A DNA stretch of 61,436 nucleotides, from NCBI GenBank assembly GCA_022843405.1, contig JALHNQ010000001.1, positions 1-61,436 on the forward strand, read 5' to 3'. Of the stretch, positions 1 to 9,625 are shown in pieces; positions within the stretch are counted from its first letter, which is position 1, and each line of letters opens with the position of its first letter. The DNA comes from Methylocystis sp. (GTDB lineage: Bacteria > Pseudomonadota > Alphaproteobacteria > Rhizobiales > Beijerinckiaceae). The notes under the pieces are model-generated. The model saw only the letters and a list, made by a program, of their open reading frames with translations, ran no database searches and was not told where the DNA came from. The position numbers and the translations under genes are program-made.

Positions 1-30
1 TTCATACGCTTCTTTGAGCGAAGTACGTAA

Positions 31-210
31 CCTCACCCTCCCCTTGAGGGGGAGGGTCGCATTGCGAAGCAATGCGGGGTGGGGTGACCGTCGGGAGAAA
101 TCCATCAGAATGCCGCAACTGGCGGCGCAGCCAAACGACATCGATTTTCGATATTGCTGCACCCCACCCCGGACTGCTTCGCAGTCCGACCCTCCCCCTC
201 AAGGGGAGGG
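31..210. repeat. REPIN-like inverted doublet at the 3' end of sufE
   Basis: Two inverted units face each other. The left unit has a CCCTCCCC-TTGA-GGGGGAGGG hairpin, a tip hairpin GCATTGC-GAA-GCAATGC and a GGGGTGGGGTGA box. The right unit is the mirror image, with a different tip stem (GGACTGC-TTC-GCAGTCC) and ends in the CTCAAGGGGAGGG hairpin at 191-210. About 85 bases without clear structure separate them. The same architecture recurs inside cobB and cobN. The sufE stop codon lies inside the right-hand unit. Seen directly; the mobile REPIN nature is inferred. Confidence 0.75.
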
Positions 211-636
211 TGGCGCCGCCGCCATCGCCTCTTTCGCTTCCCTCTTTATCCGCTCGACCATCGAGCGCAGGCCGTTGGCGCGTTGCGGCGTCAGATGTTC
301 GGCGAGGCCCAGCTCCTTGAACAGCGGCTGCGCGTCGGTTTCGACAATCTCCTGCGCCGGCCGTCCCGAATAGAGCGCCAGCACCAGCGCGACGAGCCCG
401 CGCACGATATGCGCGTCGCTGTCGCCGCGAAAATTGAGGATCGTCCGCCCGCCGGGATCGCGCGTCGGCGTCGTTTCGAGCCAGACCTGGCTGGCGCAGC
501 CGCGCACTTTGTTTTCGTCCGTATAGGCGTCTTTGGGCAGCGGCTCGAGCGTGCGGCCAAGCTCGATCAGATAGCGGTAGCGGTCCTCCCACTCATCGAG
601 AAGTTCGAAATTGCCGATGATCTCGTCGATCCGCAT
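199..636 (-). CDS. sufE: SufE family Fe-S cluster assembly / cysteine desulfuration protein
   Basis: A 145-residue protein of the SufE/CsdE family, which accepts persulfide sulfur from a SufS-type cysteine desulfurase and passes it to the SUF scaffold in the cytoplasm. The family hallmark VRGCASQVW (about residues 44-52) contains the acceptor cysteine and is preceded by a typical helical N-terminus (LLDEWEDRYRYLIELG). Length is normal for the family. The last codons (APPSP-stop) and the TGA come from the repeat unit at 191-210, so the repeat has replaced or extended the native C-terminus. It is divergent from lemA, and no other suf genes are nearby. The family call is firm; the gene symbol is by family. 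Confidence 0.93.
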   Translation of the reverse strand: MRIDEIIGNFELLDEWEDRYRYLIELGRTLEPLPKDAYTDENKVRGCASQVWLETTPTRDPGGRTILNFRGDSDAHIVRGLVALVLALYSGRPAQEIVETDAQPLFKELGLAEHLTPQRANGLRSMVERIKREAKEAMAAAPPSP

Positions 637-774
637 TTTGCCCGCATCCTTCCTGCGAGGGCCATTCTACATCAAGTTTGGCGGCGCGCCGCGCCCTTTC
701 CTTGCCCAGAGCGACGCCTTACATTTCATCGCGATGATCGCCTGGCGCACAGCGCCGCTCTCACGGAGAAATAT

Positions 775-1371
775 ATGAGCGACTTTTCCCGCTGGCGCGC
801 AATTGCCGCCGCGATTTTTCTTAGCGTGGGTCTTTCGGGCTGCGGCTACAACACGATTCCGACGCTCGAAGAAAACGCCAAGGCGAAATGGTCGGACGTG
901 CAGTCGCAATATCAGCGCCGCGCCGATCTCATTCCCAATCTGGTGGAGACCGTGAAGGGCTTCGCCAGGCAGGAGAAGGACGTGCTCACCTCCGTCGTCG
1001 AGGCGCGCGCCAAGGCGACCTCGGTCAAGGTCGACGCCGGCTCGTTGACCGATCCAGAAAAGATGAAGCAGTTTCAAGACGCGCAAAATCAGCTCACCGG
1101 CGCGCTCGGCCGGCTGATCGCGGTGAGCGAAGCCTATCCGGACTTAAAGTCGAACCAGAATTTCCTCGCCCTTCAGTCGCAGCTCGAAGGCACCGAGAAC
1201 CGGATCAATGTCGCGCGGCGCGACTACATCGAAGCGGTGCGCGAATTCAACACGTCGCTGCGCACCTTCCCGACGTTGCTCTGGGCGAAGACTTTCTTCG
1301 CCGGAACCAAGCCGATGGCGGAGTTCGCGGCGACCGACGCGGCGCAATCGCCGCCGCAAGTGAAGTTTTAG
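775..1371 (+). CDS. LemA family lipoprotein
   Basis: A 198-residue LemA family protein. The chosen ATG at 775 gives a lipoprotein signal with a hydrophobic stretch and an LSGC lipobox (residues 20-23), so it is probably membrane-anchored and faces the periplasm. The reading frame is open much further upstream, but that part is antisense to sufE and the repeat, so it is not used. The family core is visible: YNTIPTLEENAKAKWSDVQ, then RRADLIPNLVETVKGF, and a long helical region with the conserved LKSNQNFLALQSQLEGTENRI segment. The molecular role of LemA proteins is poorly known. The usual TPM-domain partner is not next to it; cysE follows after 3 bases. Confidence 0.9.
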   Translation: MSDFSRWRAIAAAIFLSVGLSGCGYNTIPTLEENAKAKWSDVQSQYQRRADLIPNLVETVKGFARQEKDVLTSVVEARAKATSVKVDAGSLTDPEKMKQFQDAQNQLTGALGRLIAVSEAYPDLKSNQNFLALQSQLEGTENRINVARRDYIEAVREFNTSLRTFPTLLWAKTFFAGTKPMAEFAATDAAQSPPQVKF

Positions 1372-1374
1372 AAG

Positions 1375-2226
1375 ATGGACGCCGACGCGTCGCGAGAGGA
1401 CGTCAGCGCGCATTCGGCTCAGGCTGAGGCGATGTGGGCGCATATGCGCCGCGAGGCGGAGGAGGCGCTCCGTCTCGACGCGTCGCTGACGCCGCTGATG
1501 CTCGGCGCGATCCTCAATCGCGCGTCGCTCGCAGACGCGGTGGTCCAGCGCATCGCCGCGAGACTCGGCGCCTCGGCGATCGACGCCGAGACCATCGCCG
1601 ACGCCTTCAAGCAGGCGGTGGACGAGGATGAAACGATCGCGGCGGGGTTCCGCGCCGATCTCGCCGCTTATGTCGAACGCGATCCCGCCTGTGGGCGGCT
1701 GATCGATCCGCTGCTCTATTTCAAGGGATTCCATGCGATCCAGTCGGCGCGGCTCTCCCATGCATTGTGGCGCGGGCGGCGGCATGACTTCGCCTATTAT
1801 GTTCAGAGCCGCGCCTCGGACGCGCTGGCGGCCGACATTCATCCGGCGGCGCGCCTGGGCAAGGGACTGTTCCTCGATCACGGCACGGGCTTCGTCGTCG
1901 GCGAGACGGCGGTCGTCGAAGACGACGTTTCAATCCTGCATGGCGTGACGCTCGGCGGCACCGGCAAGGCGGCGGGCGACCGTCATCCGAAGGTGAGGCG
2001 CGGCGTGATGATCGGGGCGGGCGCCAAAATCCTCGGCAATATCGAAATCGGCGCCTGTTCGCGCATCGCTGCGGGCTCCGTGTTGCTGAAATCGGTTCCA
2101 CCGAATTCGATCGTCGCCGGCGTTCCGGCGAAGGTGGTCGGGACCGAATCCTGCATGGAGCCGGCGCGCGACATGGACCAACTGCTGCGCGGCCTCGCCT
2201 ATGATTCTTTCGATTATGTGATCTGA
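1375..2226 (+). CDS. cysE: Serine O-acetyltransferase
   Basis: A 283-residue enzyme that acetylates L-serine with acetyl-CoA, the first committed step of cysteine synthesis in the cytoplasm. The N-terminal helical domain (about residues 20-140) carries WAHMRREAEEAL. The C-terminal left-handed beta-helix has hexapeptide repeats around DIHPAARLGKGLFLDHGTG, and includes the catalytic histidine of the DHGTG motif and the acetyl-CoA loop GGTGKAAGDRHPK. The length suits a full CysE. The ATG lies 4 bases after the lemA stop, so the two are likely co-transcribed. gshB follows, so cysteine and glutathione synthesis are adjacent. Confidence 0.95.
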   Translation: MDADASREDVSAHSAQAEAMWAHMRREAEEALRLDASLTPLMLGAILNRASLADAVVQRIAARLGASAIDAETIADAFKQAVDEDETIAAGFRADLAAYVERDPACGRLIDPLLYFKGFHAIQSARLSHALWRGRRHDFAYYVQSRASDALAADIHPAARLGKGLFLDHGTGFVVGETAVVEDDVSILHGVTLGGTGKAAGDRHPKVRRGVMIGAGAKILGNIEIGACSRIAAGSVLLKSVPPNSIVAGVPAKVVGTESCMEPARDMDQLLRGLAYDSFDYVI

Positions 2227-2364
2227 CCTTGGAGCGCGGGGCTGAGGGCCGGCGCGCTGGCCGAGGGTTGCGCAGGGCCGCCATTCTCCTGCTAAGTGTC
2301 GCCCGAAAGGGCGGCCCGTTCCTTAAAGGGGCGCCGGACGGCGGCGGCCGCGGCAGGGGGATCG

Positions 2365-3342
2365 ATGCTCGAGATAGCGGTCCAGATGGACCCGTTGGAA
2401 CGCATTAATTTTGCTGGCGATTCGACCTTTGCCCTGATGCTGGAGGCAAAGCTCAGGGGACATCGCCTGTGGTTTTACACGCCAGATCGGCTGTCGCTTG
2501 AGGGCGAGAGGCTGACCGCGCGCGCGCAGCGCATCGACGTTTTCGATGATCCTGCCCGCTATTACACGCTGGGCGAGGCGACCCAGCTCGAACTTCACGC
2601 CATGGACGTTGTGCTGCTGCGCCAGGACCCGCCGTTCGATCTCGCCTATATTACCTCTACGCATTTTTTGGAGCGACTCGCGCCGAAAACGCTTGTCGTC
2701 AACGACCCGGCGCATGTGCGCAACGCGCCTGAAAAAATCTTCGTGATGGAGTTTGCCGATCTGATGCCGCCCACGCTGATCACGCGCGACCGCGCGGCGA
2801 TCGAGCGCTTTCGCGCGCAGCAAGGCGAGATCGTCATGAAGCCGCTCTACGGCCACGGCGGCGCGTCGGTGTTCAAGGTCGGACGCCGCGATCCGAATTT
2901 CGGTTCGCTCTTCGACATGTTCGCGACGACGTTTCGCGAACCTTGGGTCGTGCAGCGCTTCCTTCCCGAGATTGCAAAGGGCGACAAGCGCATCCTGCTC
3001 ATCGACGGCGAGGCGATGGGCGCGATCAATCGCGTTCCGGCCGAAGACGACATCCGCTCGAATCTGGTGCGCGGCGGCGCGCCGGCGGCGTCGGAACTCG
3101 ACGCGCGAGAGAAGGAAATCTGCGCGCGGCTTTCGCCCGAGCTGAAGCGGCGCGGACTGGTCTTTGTCGGCATCGACGTGATCGACGGCTGGCTCACCGA
3201 AATCAACGTGACCTCGCCGACCGGGTTGCGCGCGCTAAAACGCGTCGGCGGGCCGGATCTCGCGCCGCCGCTGTTCGACGCCATCGAGCGCCGTCTGCGT
3301 GATCAGCGCGCATCGGGTCGGCCGCCGGAACTTGCCCGATGA
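2365..3342 (+). CDS. gshB: Glutathione synthase
   Basis: A 325-residue ATP-grasp ligase that joins gamma-glutamylcysteine and glycine to make glutathione. The N-terminal domain begins [24 protein letters not shown], matching the usual GshB start. ATP-grasp motifs include [16 protein letters not shown] and [20 protein letters not shown], and the C-terminal metal/ATP motif is EINVTSPTG. The start at 2365 is chosen because it follows CAGGGGG and matches the family N-terminus; an in-frame GTG at 2296 would add 23 low-complexity residues. The stop overlaps the glnD start (ATGA), indicating coupling. Confidence 0.96.
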   Translation: MLEIAVQMDPLERINFAGDSTFALMLEAKLRGHRLWFYTPDRLSLEGERLTARAQRIDVFDDPARYYTLGEATQLELHAMDVVLLRQDPPFDLAYITSTHFLERLAPKTLVVNDPAHVRNAPEKIFVMEFADLMPPTLITRDRAAIERFRAQQGEIVMKPLYGHGGASVFKVGRRDPNFGSLFDMFATTFREPWVVQRFLPEIAKGDKRILLIDGEAMGAINRVPAEDDIRSNLVRGGAPAASELDAREKEICARLSPELKRRGLVFVGIDVIDGWLTEINVTSPTGLRALKRVGGPDLAPPLFDAIERRLRDQRASGRPPELAR

Positions 3343-6146
3343 ACGAAGTCGCGCCGATCAGCGCTTTCGTCGGCCTCGATCCCGACAAGCAGTTCCGTGG
3401 TCTGCGCGAGGCGCTTGCGCCCATGATCGCGGCGATCTGCAAGAGAGAGCGCGGCCATGCGCGACGCACGGCGATCGTCGAATTATTTCGCGCCGCCTTG
3501 TCGGAAGGACGCGAGATCGCGCGAGTGCGGCTGGAGGCGCGCGGCTCGGGACTGGCGTGCGCGAGATTGATCTCAGCGCTCGAAGACGAGCTGATCGGCG
3601 CCATCTATGACTATGTCGTGCGCTATGTTTACGTCGTCGACAATCCGACCTTCGCCGAGCGTCTCGCGATCGTCGCGGTCGGCGGCTATGGGCGCGGGAC
3701 GCTCGCGCCGGGCTCCGATATCGATCTTCTGTTTCTCGTCCCCTACAAGCAGACGCCCTGGGGCGAAAGCGTCATCGAGGCGATCCTTTATATTTTATGG
3801 GACCTGCGTCAGAAGGTCGGCCATGCGACACGCTCCGTCGCCGAATGCATGCGTCAGGCCCGCGCCGACATGACCATTCGAACGACGCTTCTCGAAGCAC
3901 GCTTCATCCTCGGCAACGCCGAGCTGTTCAGCGAGTTCCGCGAGAGCTTCGACCGCGAGATCGCGCGGTCGGATACGCGCGAATTCGTCTCCGCCAAGCT
4001 CGCCGAACGCGATTCGCGCGTGATGCGGGCCGGCGCGTCGCGCTATCTCGTCGAGCCGAACGTCAAGGAAGGCAAGGGTGGTCTGCGCGATCTCAATACG
4101 CTGTTTTGGATCGCCAAATATGTCTACCGCGTGCGCGAGGCGAAGGAGCTCGTCGCCGCGGGCCTGTTTACCGCGGCGGAGCTCAGTCTTTTCGAACGTT
4201 GCGAGGAATTTCTGTGGCGGGTGCGCTGTCATCTGCATTTCGCGACGGGGCGCGCGGAGGAACGGCTCGCCTTCGACGTGCAGCCGACGATCGCCAAGCG
4301 GCTCGGCTATCACGACCGTAGCGGCCTGTCGCCGGTCGAGCGATTTATGAAGCACTATTTTCTCGTCGCTAAGGAAGTCGGCGATCTCACCGCGATCGTC
4401 TGCGCGGCGCTTGAAGAAAAGCAGGCGAAGCCGCGCGCCATCTTCGAGCGCTTCCTGCAGCCGTTCCGGCGCCGCCGCAGCCGCGCCCCGCAAGGCGACT
4501 TCATCGTCGATCACGATCGCATCAGCATCGTCGACGCCGATGTCTTCAAGCGCGATCCGGTCAATATCATCCGCCTCTTCTGGATGGCCGATCATCACGG
4601 CCTGCCGCTGCATCCCGACGCCTTGCGCGCTGTGACGCAGTCGCTGCGCCTGATCGACGCCAATTTGCGCGCCAACAAAGAGGCCAATCGGCTGTTTCTC
4701 GAAATCCTGCTGTCGCGCAACATGACCGAAATCACGCTGCGGCGGATGAACGAGTCCGGCGTGCTCGGGCGCTTCATCCCGGAATTCGGCAAGGTCGTCG
4801 CGATGATGCAGTTCAACATGTATCATCACTACACGGTCGACGAGCATCTGCTGCGCGCGGTCGGCGGATTGTCCGATCTCGAAGCCGGACGCATGCCGGA
4901 GCATCAGCAGCTCGTCGACGAAATCCTGCCAACGATCGTCAACCGCAAGGTGCTTTATCTGGGACTTTTTCTGCATGACATCGCCAAGGGTCGAAGGGAC
5001 GATCACTCCCTCGCCGGCATGGAGGTGGCGCGCAACCTGTGTCCGCGGCTCGGCTTCACGCCTGGCGAGACCGAGTCTGTGGCCTGGCTCGTCGAACATC
5101 ATTTGACCATGTCGAGTTTCGCGCAGAGCCGCGATCTCTCCGACCGTGTCACGATCGAGAATTTCGCCGCCGTCGTTCAGACGATGGAGCGGCTGAAAAT
5201 GCTGTTCGTTCTGACCGTCTGCGACATCAACGCCGTCGGTCCCGGCGTGCTCGACGCATGGAAGGCGCAGCTGCTGCGCGTGCTCTATTGGGAAACCGAG
5301 GTCGTGCTCGGCGGCGGCCATTCGGCGGTCGATCGCAAGAGCCGCGTTGCAGCCGCCAAGGAAGAATTGCGCGCCGCGCTCCCGGACTGGAGCGACGAGG
5401 CGTTCGACTCTTACGCCAAGCGCCACTATCCGGCGTATTGGCTCAAGGTCGACGTGGCGCGCAAGCTTCGCCATGCCGAGTTGCTACGCCAGATGAACGG
5501 CGCGTCGGCGCCGCTCGCGACCGCGGTCGAACTCGACAGGACGCGGGGCGCCGTCGAATTGACCGTCGTCGCGCCCGACAACCCACGCGTGCTGTCGATC
5601 ATCGCCGGCGGCTGCGCAGCGGGGGGCGCCAATATCGTCGACGCGCATATCTTCACCACTGTGGACGGGCTTGCGCTCGACACGATCTTCTTCTCGCGCG
5701 CCTTCAGCCAGGATGAAGACGAGATGCGTCGCGCCCGGCGCATCGCCGACCTCATCGACCGAGCGCTGCGCAACGAGGTCGTCGTGTCCGAAGAATTGAA
5801 GGCGCGCGCGAAAGCCCGTCTGCCGACCGACGCCTTCTCGGTCGCGCCGGAGGTCGTCGTCGATAATAGTCTCTCCAATGTCTACACGGTGATCGAGGTC
5901 TCGGGACTTGACCGCGAAGGTCTCCTGTTCGAACTGACCAACGCGATCTCCAGGCTCAACCTCAATATCGCCTCGGCGCATATCGTCACCTTCGGCGAGC
6001 GCGCCGTCGACGCCTTCTACGTCACCGATTTGACCGGCGCGAAAATCGCCTCGCCGCAGCGTCAGGCGGCAATCAAGCGCCAGCTTTTGGATGTGCTTGG
6101 CGGCCAGGGCGCGCGCGGCCAAAAAACGCCGGCCGCGCCGACTTGA
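3339..6146 (+). CDS. glnD: Bifunctional [protein-PII] uridylyltransferase / uridylyl-removing enzyme
   Basis: A 935-residue GlnD, the glutamine sensor that uridylylates PII proteins when nitrogen is low and removes UMP when glutamine is high. The domain order is complete. The nucleotidyltransferase motif [18 protein letters not shown] starts near residue 115. The GlnD linker domain follows. An HD hydrolase domain has [14 protein letters not shown] around His546, then VEHH. Two ACT domains lie near residues 740-815 ([16 protein letters not shown]) and 848-920 ([20 protein letters not shown]). Length is typical of alphaproteobacteria. It overlaps gshB by 4 bases. No PII gene is in the window. 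Confidence 0.97.
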   Translation: MNEVAPISAFVGLDPDKQFRGLREALAPMIAAICKRERGHARRTAIVELFRAALSEGREIARVRLEARGSGLACARLISALEDELIGAIYDYVVRYVYVVDNPTFAERLAIVAVGGYGRGTLAPGSDIDLLFLVPYKQTPWGESVIEAILYILWDLRQKVGHATRSVAECMRQARADMTIRTTLLEARFILGNAELFSEFRESFDREIARSDTREFVSAKLAERDSRVMRAGASRYLVEPNVKEGKGGLRDLNTLFWIAKYVYRVREAKELVAAGLFTAAELSLFERCEEFLWRVRCHLHFATGRAEERLAFDVQPTIAKRLGYHDRSGLSPVERFMKHYFLVAKEVGDLTAIVCAALEEKQAKPRAIFERFLQPFRRRRSRAPQGDFIVDHDRISIVDADVFKRDPVNIIRLFWMADHHGLPLHPDALRAVTQSLRLIDANLRANKEANRLFLEILLSRNMTEITLRRMNESGVLGRFIPEFGKVVAMMQFNMYHHYTVDEHLLRAVGGLSDLEAGRMPEHQQLVDEILPTIVNRKVLYLGLFLHDIAKGRRDDHSLAGMEVARNLCPRLGFTPGETESVAWLVEHHLTMSSFAQSRDLSDRVTIENFAAVVQTMERLKMLFVLTVCDINAVGPGVLDAWKAQLLRVLYWETEVVLGGGHSAVDRKSRVAAAKEELRAALPDWSDEAFDSYAKRHYPAYWLKVDVARKLRHAELLRQMNGASAPLATAVELDRTRGAVELTVVAPDNPRVLSIIAGGCAAGGANIVDAHIFTTVDGLALDTIFFSRAFSQDEDEMRRARRIADLIDRALRNEVVVSEELKARAKARLPTDAFSVAPEVVVDNSLSNVYTVIEVSGLDREGLLFELTNAISRLNLNIASAHIVTFGERAVDAFYVTDLTGAKIASPQRQAAIKRQLLDVLGGQGARGQKTPAAPT

Positions 6147-6200
6147 TTTTGACGATTGGCGCGCAGATATCGAAGCCTTTACAAGAACAATGGTGAGAGC

Positions 6201-6797
6201 ATGAGCGATCCAATGAATGCGGATAAGAAGGCTGACACGACGAAAAATCAGGGCGCGGCGGAGCCTTCGTCCCTGTCGCAGCCCTCGGCGGAATCCGATA
6301 TTGCGCAGCCGGAACCCTTCACCGAGCTTGAAAATCTATATGCGGAAAATGCCGGCTTGAAGGACAAGCTGCTGCGCGCGCTCGCCGAAGTCGAGAATGT
6401 GCGCCGTCGCGCCGAACGCGAGGTCGCCGACGCTAAGGCCTATGGCGTCGCCAATTTCGCGCGCGAGATGCTGTCGTTCGCCGACAATTTGCGCCGCGCG
6501 GTCGAGAGCGTGCCTGAGGGATCGCGCGAAGACCCGGCGGTGGCGTCGCTCGTCGAAGGCGTCGGGGTGATGGAGCGCGATTTTCTGGCGCGGCTCGCGC
6601 GCTTCGGCGTCAAGAAGATCGAGGCGCAGGGCGCGCGCTTCGACCCCAATCAGCATGAAGCGTTGTTCGAAATCCCCGACGAGACTCAGCCGGCGGGCGC
6701 CGTGGCTCAGGTGGTCGAGCAGGGCTATATGATCGGCGAACGCGTGCTGCGGCCGGCGAAGGTCGGCGTGACGCGCGGCGGGCCGAAGCCTTCCTGA
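6201..6797 (+). CDS. grpE: Nucleotide exchange factor GrpE
   Basis: A 198-residue DnaK nucleotide exchange factor. The N-terminus is acidic and disordered. A long coiled coil follows (about residues 45-95), with LYAENAGLKDKLLRALAEVENVRRRAEREV, then a four-helix bundle and a beta-wing domain with GVKKIEAQGARFDPNQHEAL and a terminal GYMIGERVLRPAKVGV. The ATG at 6201 is preceded by GGTGAGAGC and gives a family-like N-terminus; an upstream in-frame ATG at 6156 adds 15 unlikely residues. The usual partner hrcA is absent here, and corA follows after 14 bases. Confidence 0.95.
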   Translation: MSDPMNADKKADTTKNQGAAEPSSLSQPSAESDIAQPEPFTELENLYAENAGLKDKLLRALAEVENVRRRAEREVADAKAYGVANFAREMLSFADNLRRAVESVPEGSREDPAVASLVEGVGVMERDFLARLARFGVKKIEAQGARFDPNQHEALFEIPDETQPAGAVAQVVEQGYMIGERVLRPAKVGVTRGGPKPS

Positions 6798-6811
6798 CGC
6801 TGAGGACGGCC

Positions 6812-7816
6812 ATGAACGAACGCGCGACGGCGACGAAGCCCCAGGAAACCGGCGTGGTCGCGGCGGCCGTGTATCAGGGCGGCCGCAAGATCGCCGACAT
6901 CGAGATCGACGAGGCCGGAGACTGGGCCAAGCGCGAGGGCCATGTCGTCTGGATCGGCCTTCACGAGCCGTCGAAGGCGCTGCTCGAGCGCGTTGGGCGC
7001 CAGTTCGCGCTGCATCAGCTCGCGATCGAGGACGCCGTCAAGGCGCACCAGTTCCCCAAGCTCGAAGAATATGAGCACAGCATCTTCATCGCCGCGCGCA
7101 CAGCGCAGTTGGTCGATGGCCACATCGCCTTTGGCGAGACGCATCTTTTCGTCGGCGTCGGCTATGTCGTGAGCGTGCGCCATGGCGCTTCAAGTTCTTA
7201 TGCCCAGGTGCGCGAACGCTGCGAAGCGCGCGCGGAGCGGCTCTCTGAAGGCGAGGACTTCATCGTCTACGCCATTCTCGATTTCATCGTCGATAATTAC
7301 TTCCCGGTGCTCGACGCCATCAACGACGAGGTCGAGGACATCGAAGACCATGTCATCACGACGACAATGGGCAGGGTCGAGATAGAGCAGCTCTATACGA
7401 TGCGGCGCGACCTGCTGCATCTTCGCAACGCGGTCACGCCCCTCGCCGACGTCTGCCGGCGCCTCGAGCGCAGCGACGTCGTCGCCATCGATCCAGTGAT
7501 GCGACCGCATTTTCGTGACGTGCGCGACCATCTCCGCCGCGTCCAGGAGCGCATCGACACGATGCGCGAGACCCTCGCCTTCGCTTTCGAAGCGAGCCTT
7601 ATGAATGCGCAAATGCAGCAGACCGAGATTTCCCGGCGGCTTGCCGCATGGGCCGCCATTCTCGCCGTGCCCACGGCCGTCGCCGGCATTTACGGCATGA
7701 ATTTCGAGCATATGCCGGAGCTGAGCTGGAAATACGGCTATTACGTCGTGCTGGGCGCGACGGCGACGATCTGCGCCTATCTCTACTACCGGCTCCGTCG
7801 CGCGGGTTGGCTTTAA
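6812..7816 (+). CDS. corA: CorA family magnesium/cobalt transport protein
   Basis: A 334-residue inner-membrane divalent cation channel of the CorA family. The large N-terminal cytoplasmic domain ends in long helices (FAFEASLMNAQMQQTEISRRLAAW). Two C-terminal transmembrane segments follow. The first ends with the signature IYGMNF (about residue 294), and the second is YGYYVVLGATATICAYLYY, followed by a basic tail. This is the normal architecture and length. The family moves Mg2+ and can move Co2+; substrate cannot be decided from the sequence alone, though the window also carries a large cobalamin operon. Confidence 0.93.
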   Translation: MNERATATKPQETGVVAAAVYQGGRKIADIEIDEAGDWAKREGHVVWIGLHEPSKALLERVGRQFALHQLAIEDAVKAHQFPKLEEYEHSIFIAARTAQLVDGHIAFGETHLFVGVGYVVSVRHGASSSYAQVRERCEARAERLSEGEDFIVYAILDFIVDNYFPVLDAINDEVEDIEDHVITTTMGRVEIEQLYTMRRDLLHLRNAVTPLADVCRRLERSDVVAIDPVMRPHFRDVRDHLRRVQERIDTMRETLAFAFEASLMNAQMQQTEISRRLAAWAAILAVPTAVAGIYGMNFEHMPELSWKYGYYVVLGATATICAYLYYRLRRAGWL

Positions 7817-7943
7817 GGGCCGCCTTACGAAAGTTTCATCCCGCCGCCATTGGCCGGCAAAGCGTCCATCTCCATCTTCTACTCGCGGCGACGTTGCGCT
7901 TCTCCTCCGCGGGACGTCGCTCAGAGATGGAGATTTTCGAGAA

Positions 7944-9452
7944 ATGCCTATCGCAATCAATCCTCGCGACCGCGCCGTGGAAGCGCCGCGCCGCGCGTCT
8001 CGCCTCGCGCTGATTGGCGCGACGGCTGCGTTCGCGCTTGGCGCCGCCGTCGGTCCGGCGCCGCTGACGCCGGCCTATGCCGAAGCGCCGCTTTCGGGTT
8101 CGGCGGCTTCTGCCGGACCTGCGACTTTCGCCGATATCGTCGAACGCGTGAAACCCGCCGTCGTCGCCATCAAGGTCAAGGCGGTCGAGGATTCGCAGGG
8201 CGGCGCCTTCGAAATGCCCGACATGTCGCCCGACGACCCGATGTACCGCTTTTTCAAGCGGTTCGGCGAACAGGGCCAGGGCCGTCCGCAGAAGCACATG
8301 ACGATGTCGCAGGGCTCCGGATTCATCATCAGCGCTGACGGCTATGTCGTCACCAACAACCATGTCGTCGAACACGCCAACGAAGTCGAGGTCGCGCTCG
8401 ACGACGGCCGCACGCTGCCGGCCAAGGTGATCGGAACCGACAAGCGCACCGACCTGGCGCTGCTGAAAATCAATGACGGCCAGAAGTTGCCCTTTGTCGA
8501 ATGGGGCACGTCGGCGCCGCGCGTCGGCGATTGGGTGATCGCGGTCGGCAATCCGTTCGGCCTCGGCGGCTCGGTCACCGCCGGCATCGTCTCGGCGCGC
8601 GGGCGCGATATCGGCGCCGGCCCTTATGACGATTTCCTGCAGATCGATGCGCCGGTCAACCGCGGCAACTCGGGCGGCCCTGCCTTCGACGCCCATGGCA
8701 ATGTGATCGGCGTCAACACGGCGATCTATTCGCCGTCCGGCGGTTCGATCGGCATCGGCTTCGCCATTCCGGCCGAGGTCGCCAAGGACGTCGTCGCGGC
8801 GCTCAAGGAGAAGGGCTCGGTGTCGCGCGGCTGGATCGGCGTCAAGATTCAGAATGTGACGCAGGAAATCGCGGATAGCATGGGCCTGAAGTCCACGAAA
8901 GGCGCGCTGATCGCGCAGCCGCAGAAGGGCGCGCCGGCTGACGAGGCGGGCCTGAAGGCAGGCGACGTCATCGTCGCGGTCAATGGCGAGAAGATCGAAA
9001 CTCCTCGTGATCTTGCGCGCCGCATCGCCGCCCTTGGCCCCGGCAAGACGGTGGATCTCACCTATCAGCGCTCTGGCGCCGAAAAGACAGTAAAGCTCAA
9101 GCTCGGAACGTTGCCCGACGAGCGTGAGGCGCGCGCCGATGATGAAAATTCAGGGCGCGGCGCCGAACTGTCCGGCCTCGGCATCGAGGTCGTGCCGGCG
9201 ACCGAAGTGCGCGGCGCAGGCCGTGAAGGGATCCTCGTGACCGATGTCGATCCGTCCGGCGCAGCCGCGCAAAAGGGATTGCGCCGGGGCGACGTGATTA
9301 TCGAGGCCGGCGGTCAGCCGGTCAGCTCCAGCCGCGATCTCGCCGCTGCATTGGATGCCGCTCGAAAGGACGGCCGCCGGTCGGTGCTGCTGCGGGTGAA
9401 GTCTGCGGACGGGGCGAAATTCGTCGCCGTTCCCGTCAAGGGCGCCGGCTAA
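7944..9452 (+). CDS. DegP/HtrA (Do family) periplasmic serine protease
   Basis: A 502-residue trypsin-like protease/chaperone for envelope quality control. The basic N-terminus is followed by a hydrophobic segment and an AYA cleavage motif at residues 44-46, so export is likely. The catalytic triad is His140 (TNNHVVEHA), Asp170 (KRTDLALLKI) and Ser243 (NRGNSGGPAF). Two PDZ domains follow, at about residues 280-375 and 400-495. Length matches Do-type proteases. A strong terminator lies downstream, and a two-component system starts beyond it. In many alphaproteobacteria a degP-like gene and a two-component pair are neighbours, so co-regulation is a reasonable guess. Confidence 0.94.
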   Translation: MPIAINPRDRAVEAPRRASRLALIGATAAFALGAAVGPAPLTPAYAEAPLSGSAASAGPATFADIVERVKPAVVAIKVKAVEDSQGGAFEMPDMSPDDPMYRFFKRFGEQGQGRPQKHMTMSQGSGFIISADGYVVTNNHVVEHANEVEVALDDGRTLPAKVIGTDKRTDLALLKINDGQKLPFVEWGTSAPRVGDWVIAVGNPFGLGGSVTAGIVSARGRDIGAGPYDDFLQIDAPVNRGNSGGPAFDAHGNVIGVNTAIYSPSGGSIGIGFAIPAEVAKDVVAALKEKGSVSRGWIGVKIQNVTQEIADSMGLKSTKGALIAQPQKGAPADEAGLKAGDVIVAVNGEKIETPRDLARRIAALGPGKTVDLTYQRSGAEKTVKLKLGTLPDEREARADDENSGRGAELSGLGIEVVPATEVRGAGREGILVTDVDPSGAAAQKGLRRGDVIIEAGGQPVSSSRDLAAALDAARKDGRRSVLLRVKSADGAKFVAVPVKGAG

Positions 9453-9564
9453 GCCGGTTCAAGGAACTTCTTGCGTCGAGACCGACACGCTGCACCCGCC
9501 CGCAGCCGGTCTCCGCAACGAAGAGCGTCGGGCAGAGCCAGTCCCCTCCTGGCTCCCGAACGCG

Positions 9565-9603
9565 GGCAGGCTGGCGCATCATGCGCCGGCCTGCCGTTTT
9601 TTT
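9565..9603 (+). terminator. Rho-independent terminator after the DegP-type gene
   Basis: A 14-pair stem GGCAGGCTGGCGCA / TGCGCCGGCCTGCC (one G-U pair) with a three-base loop is followed by G and seven T. It separates the protease gene from the response regulator that starts at 9626. Confidence 0.88.
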
Positions 9604-9625
9604 GCAATCTCGGATATAGAGAAAC

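Noticed and set aside
31-210. CRISPR-like array reading of the repeat region
   Set aside because: The copies are inverted pairs of hairpins without regular spacers and without cas genes.
154-774. Upstream extension of the LemA frame
   Set aside because: It is antisense to sufE and the repeat; the lipoprotein signal begins at 775.
3795-5474. 559-codon frame antisense to glnD
   Set aside because: It mirrors a fully supported gene and has no family motifs; long antisense frames are expected at this GC.
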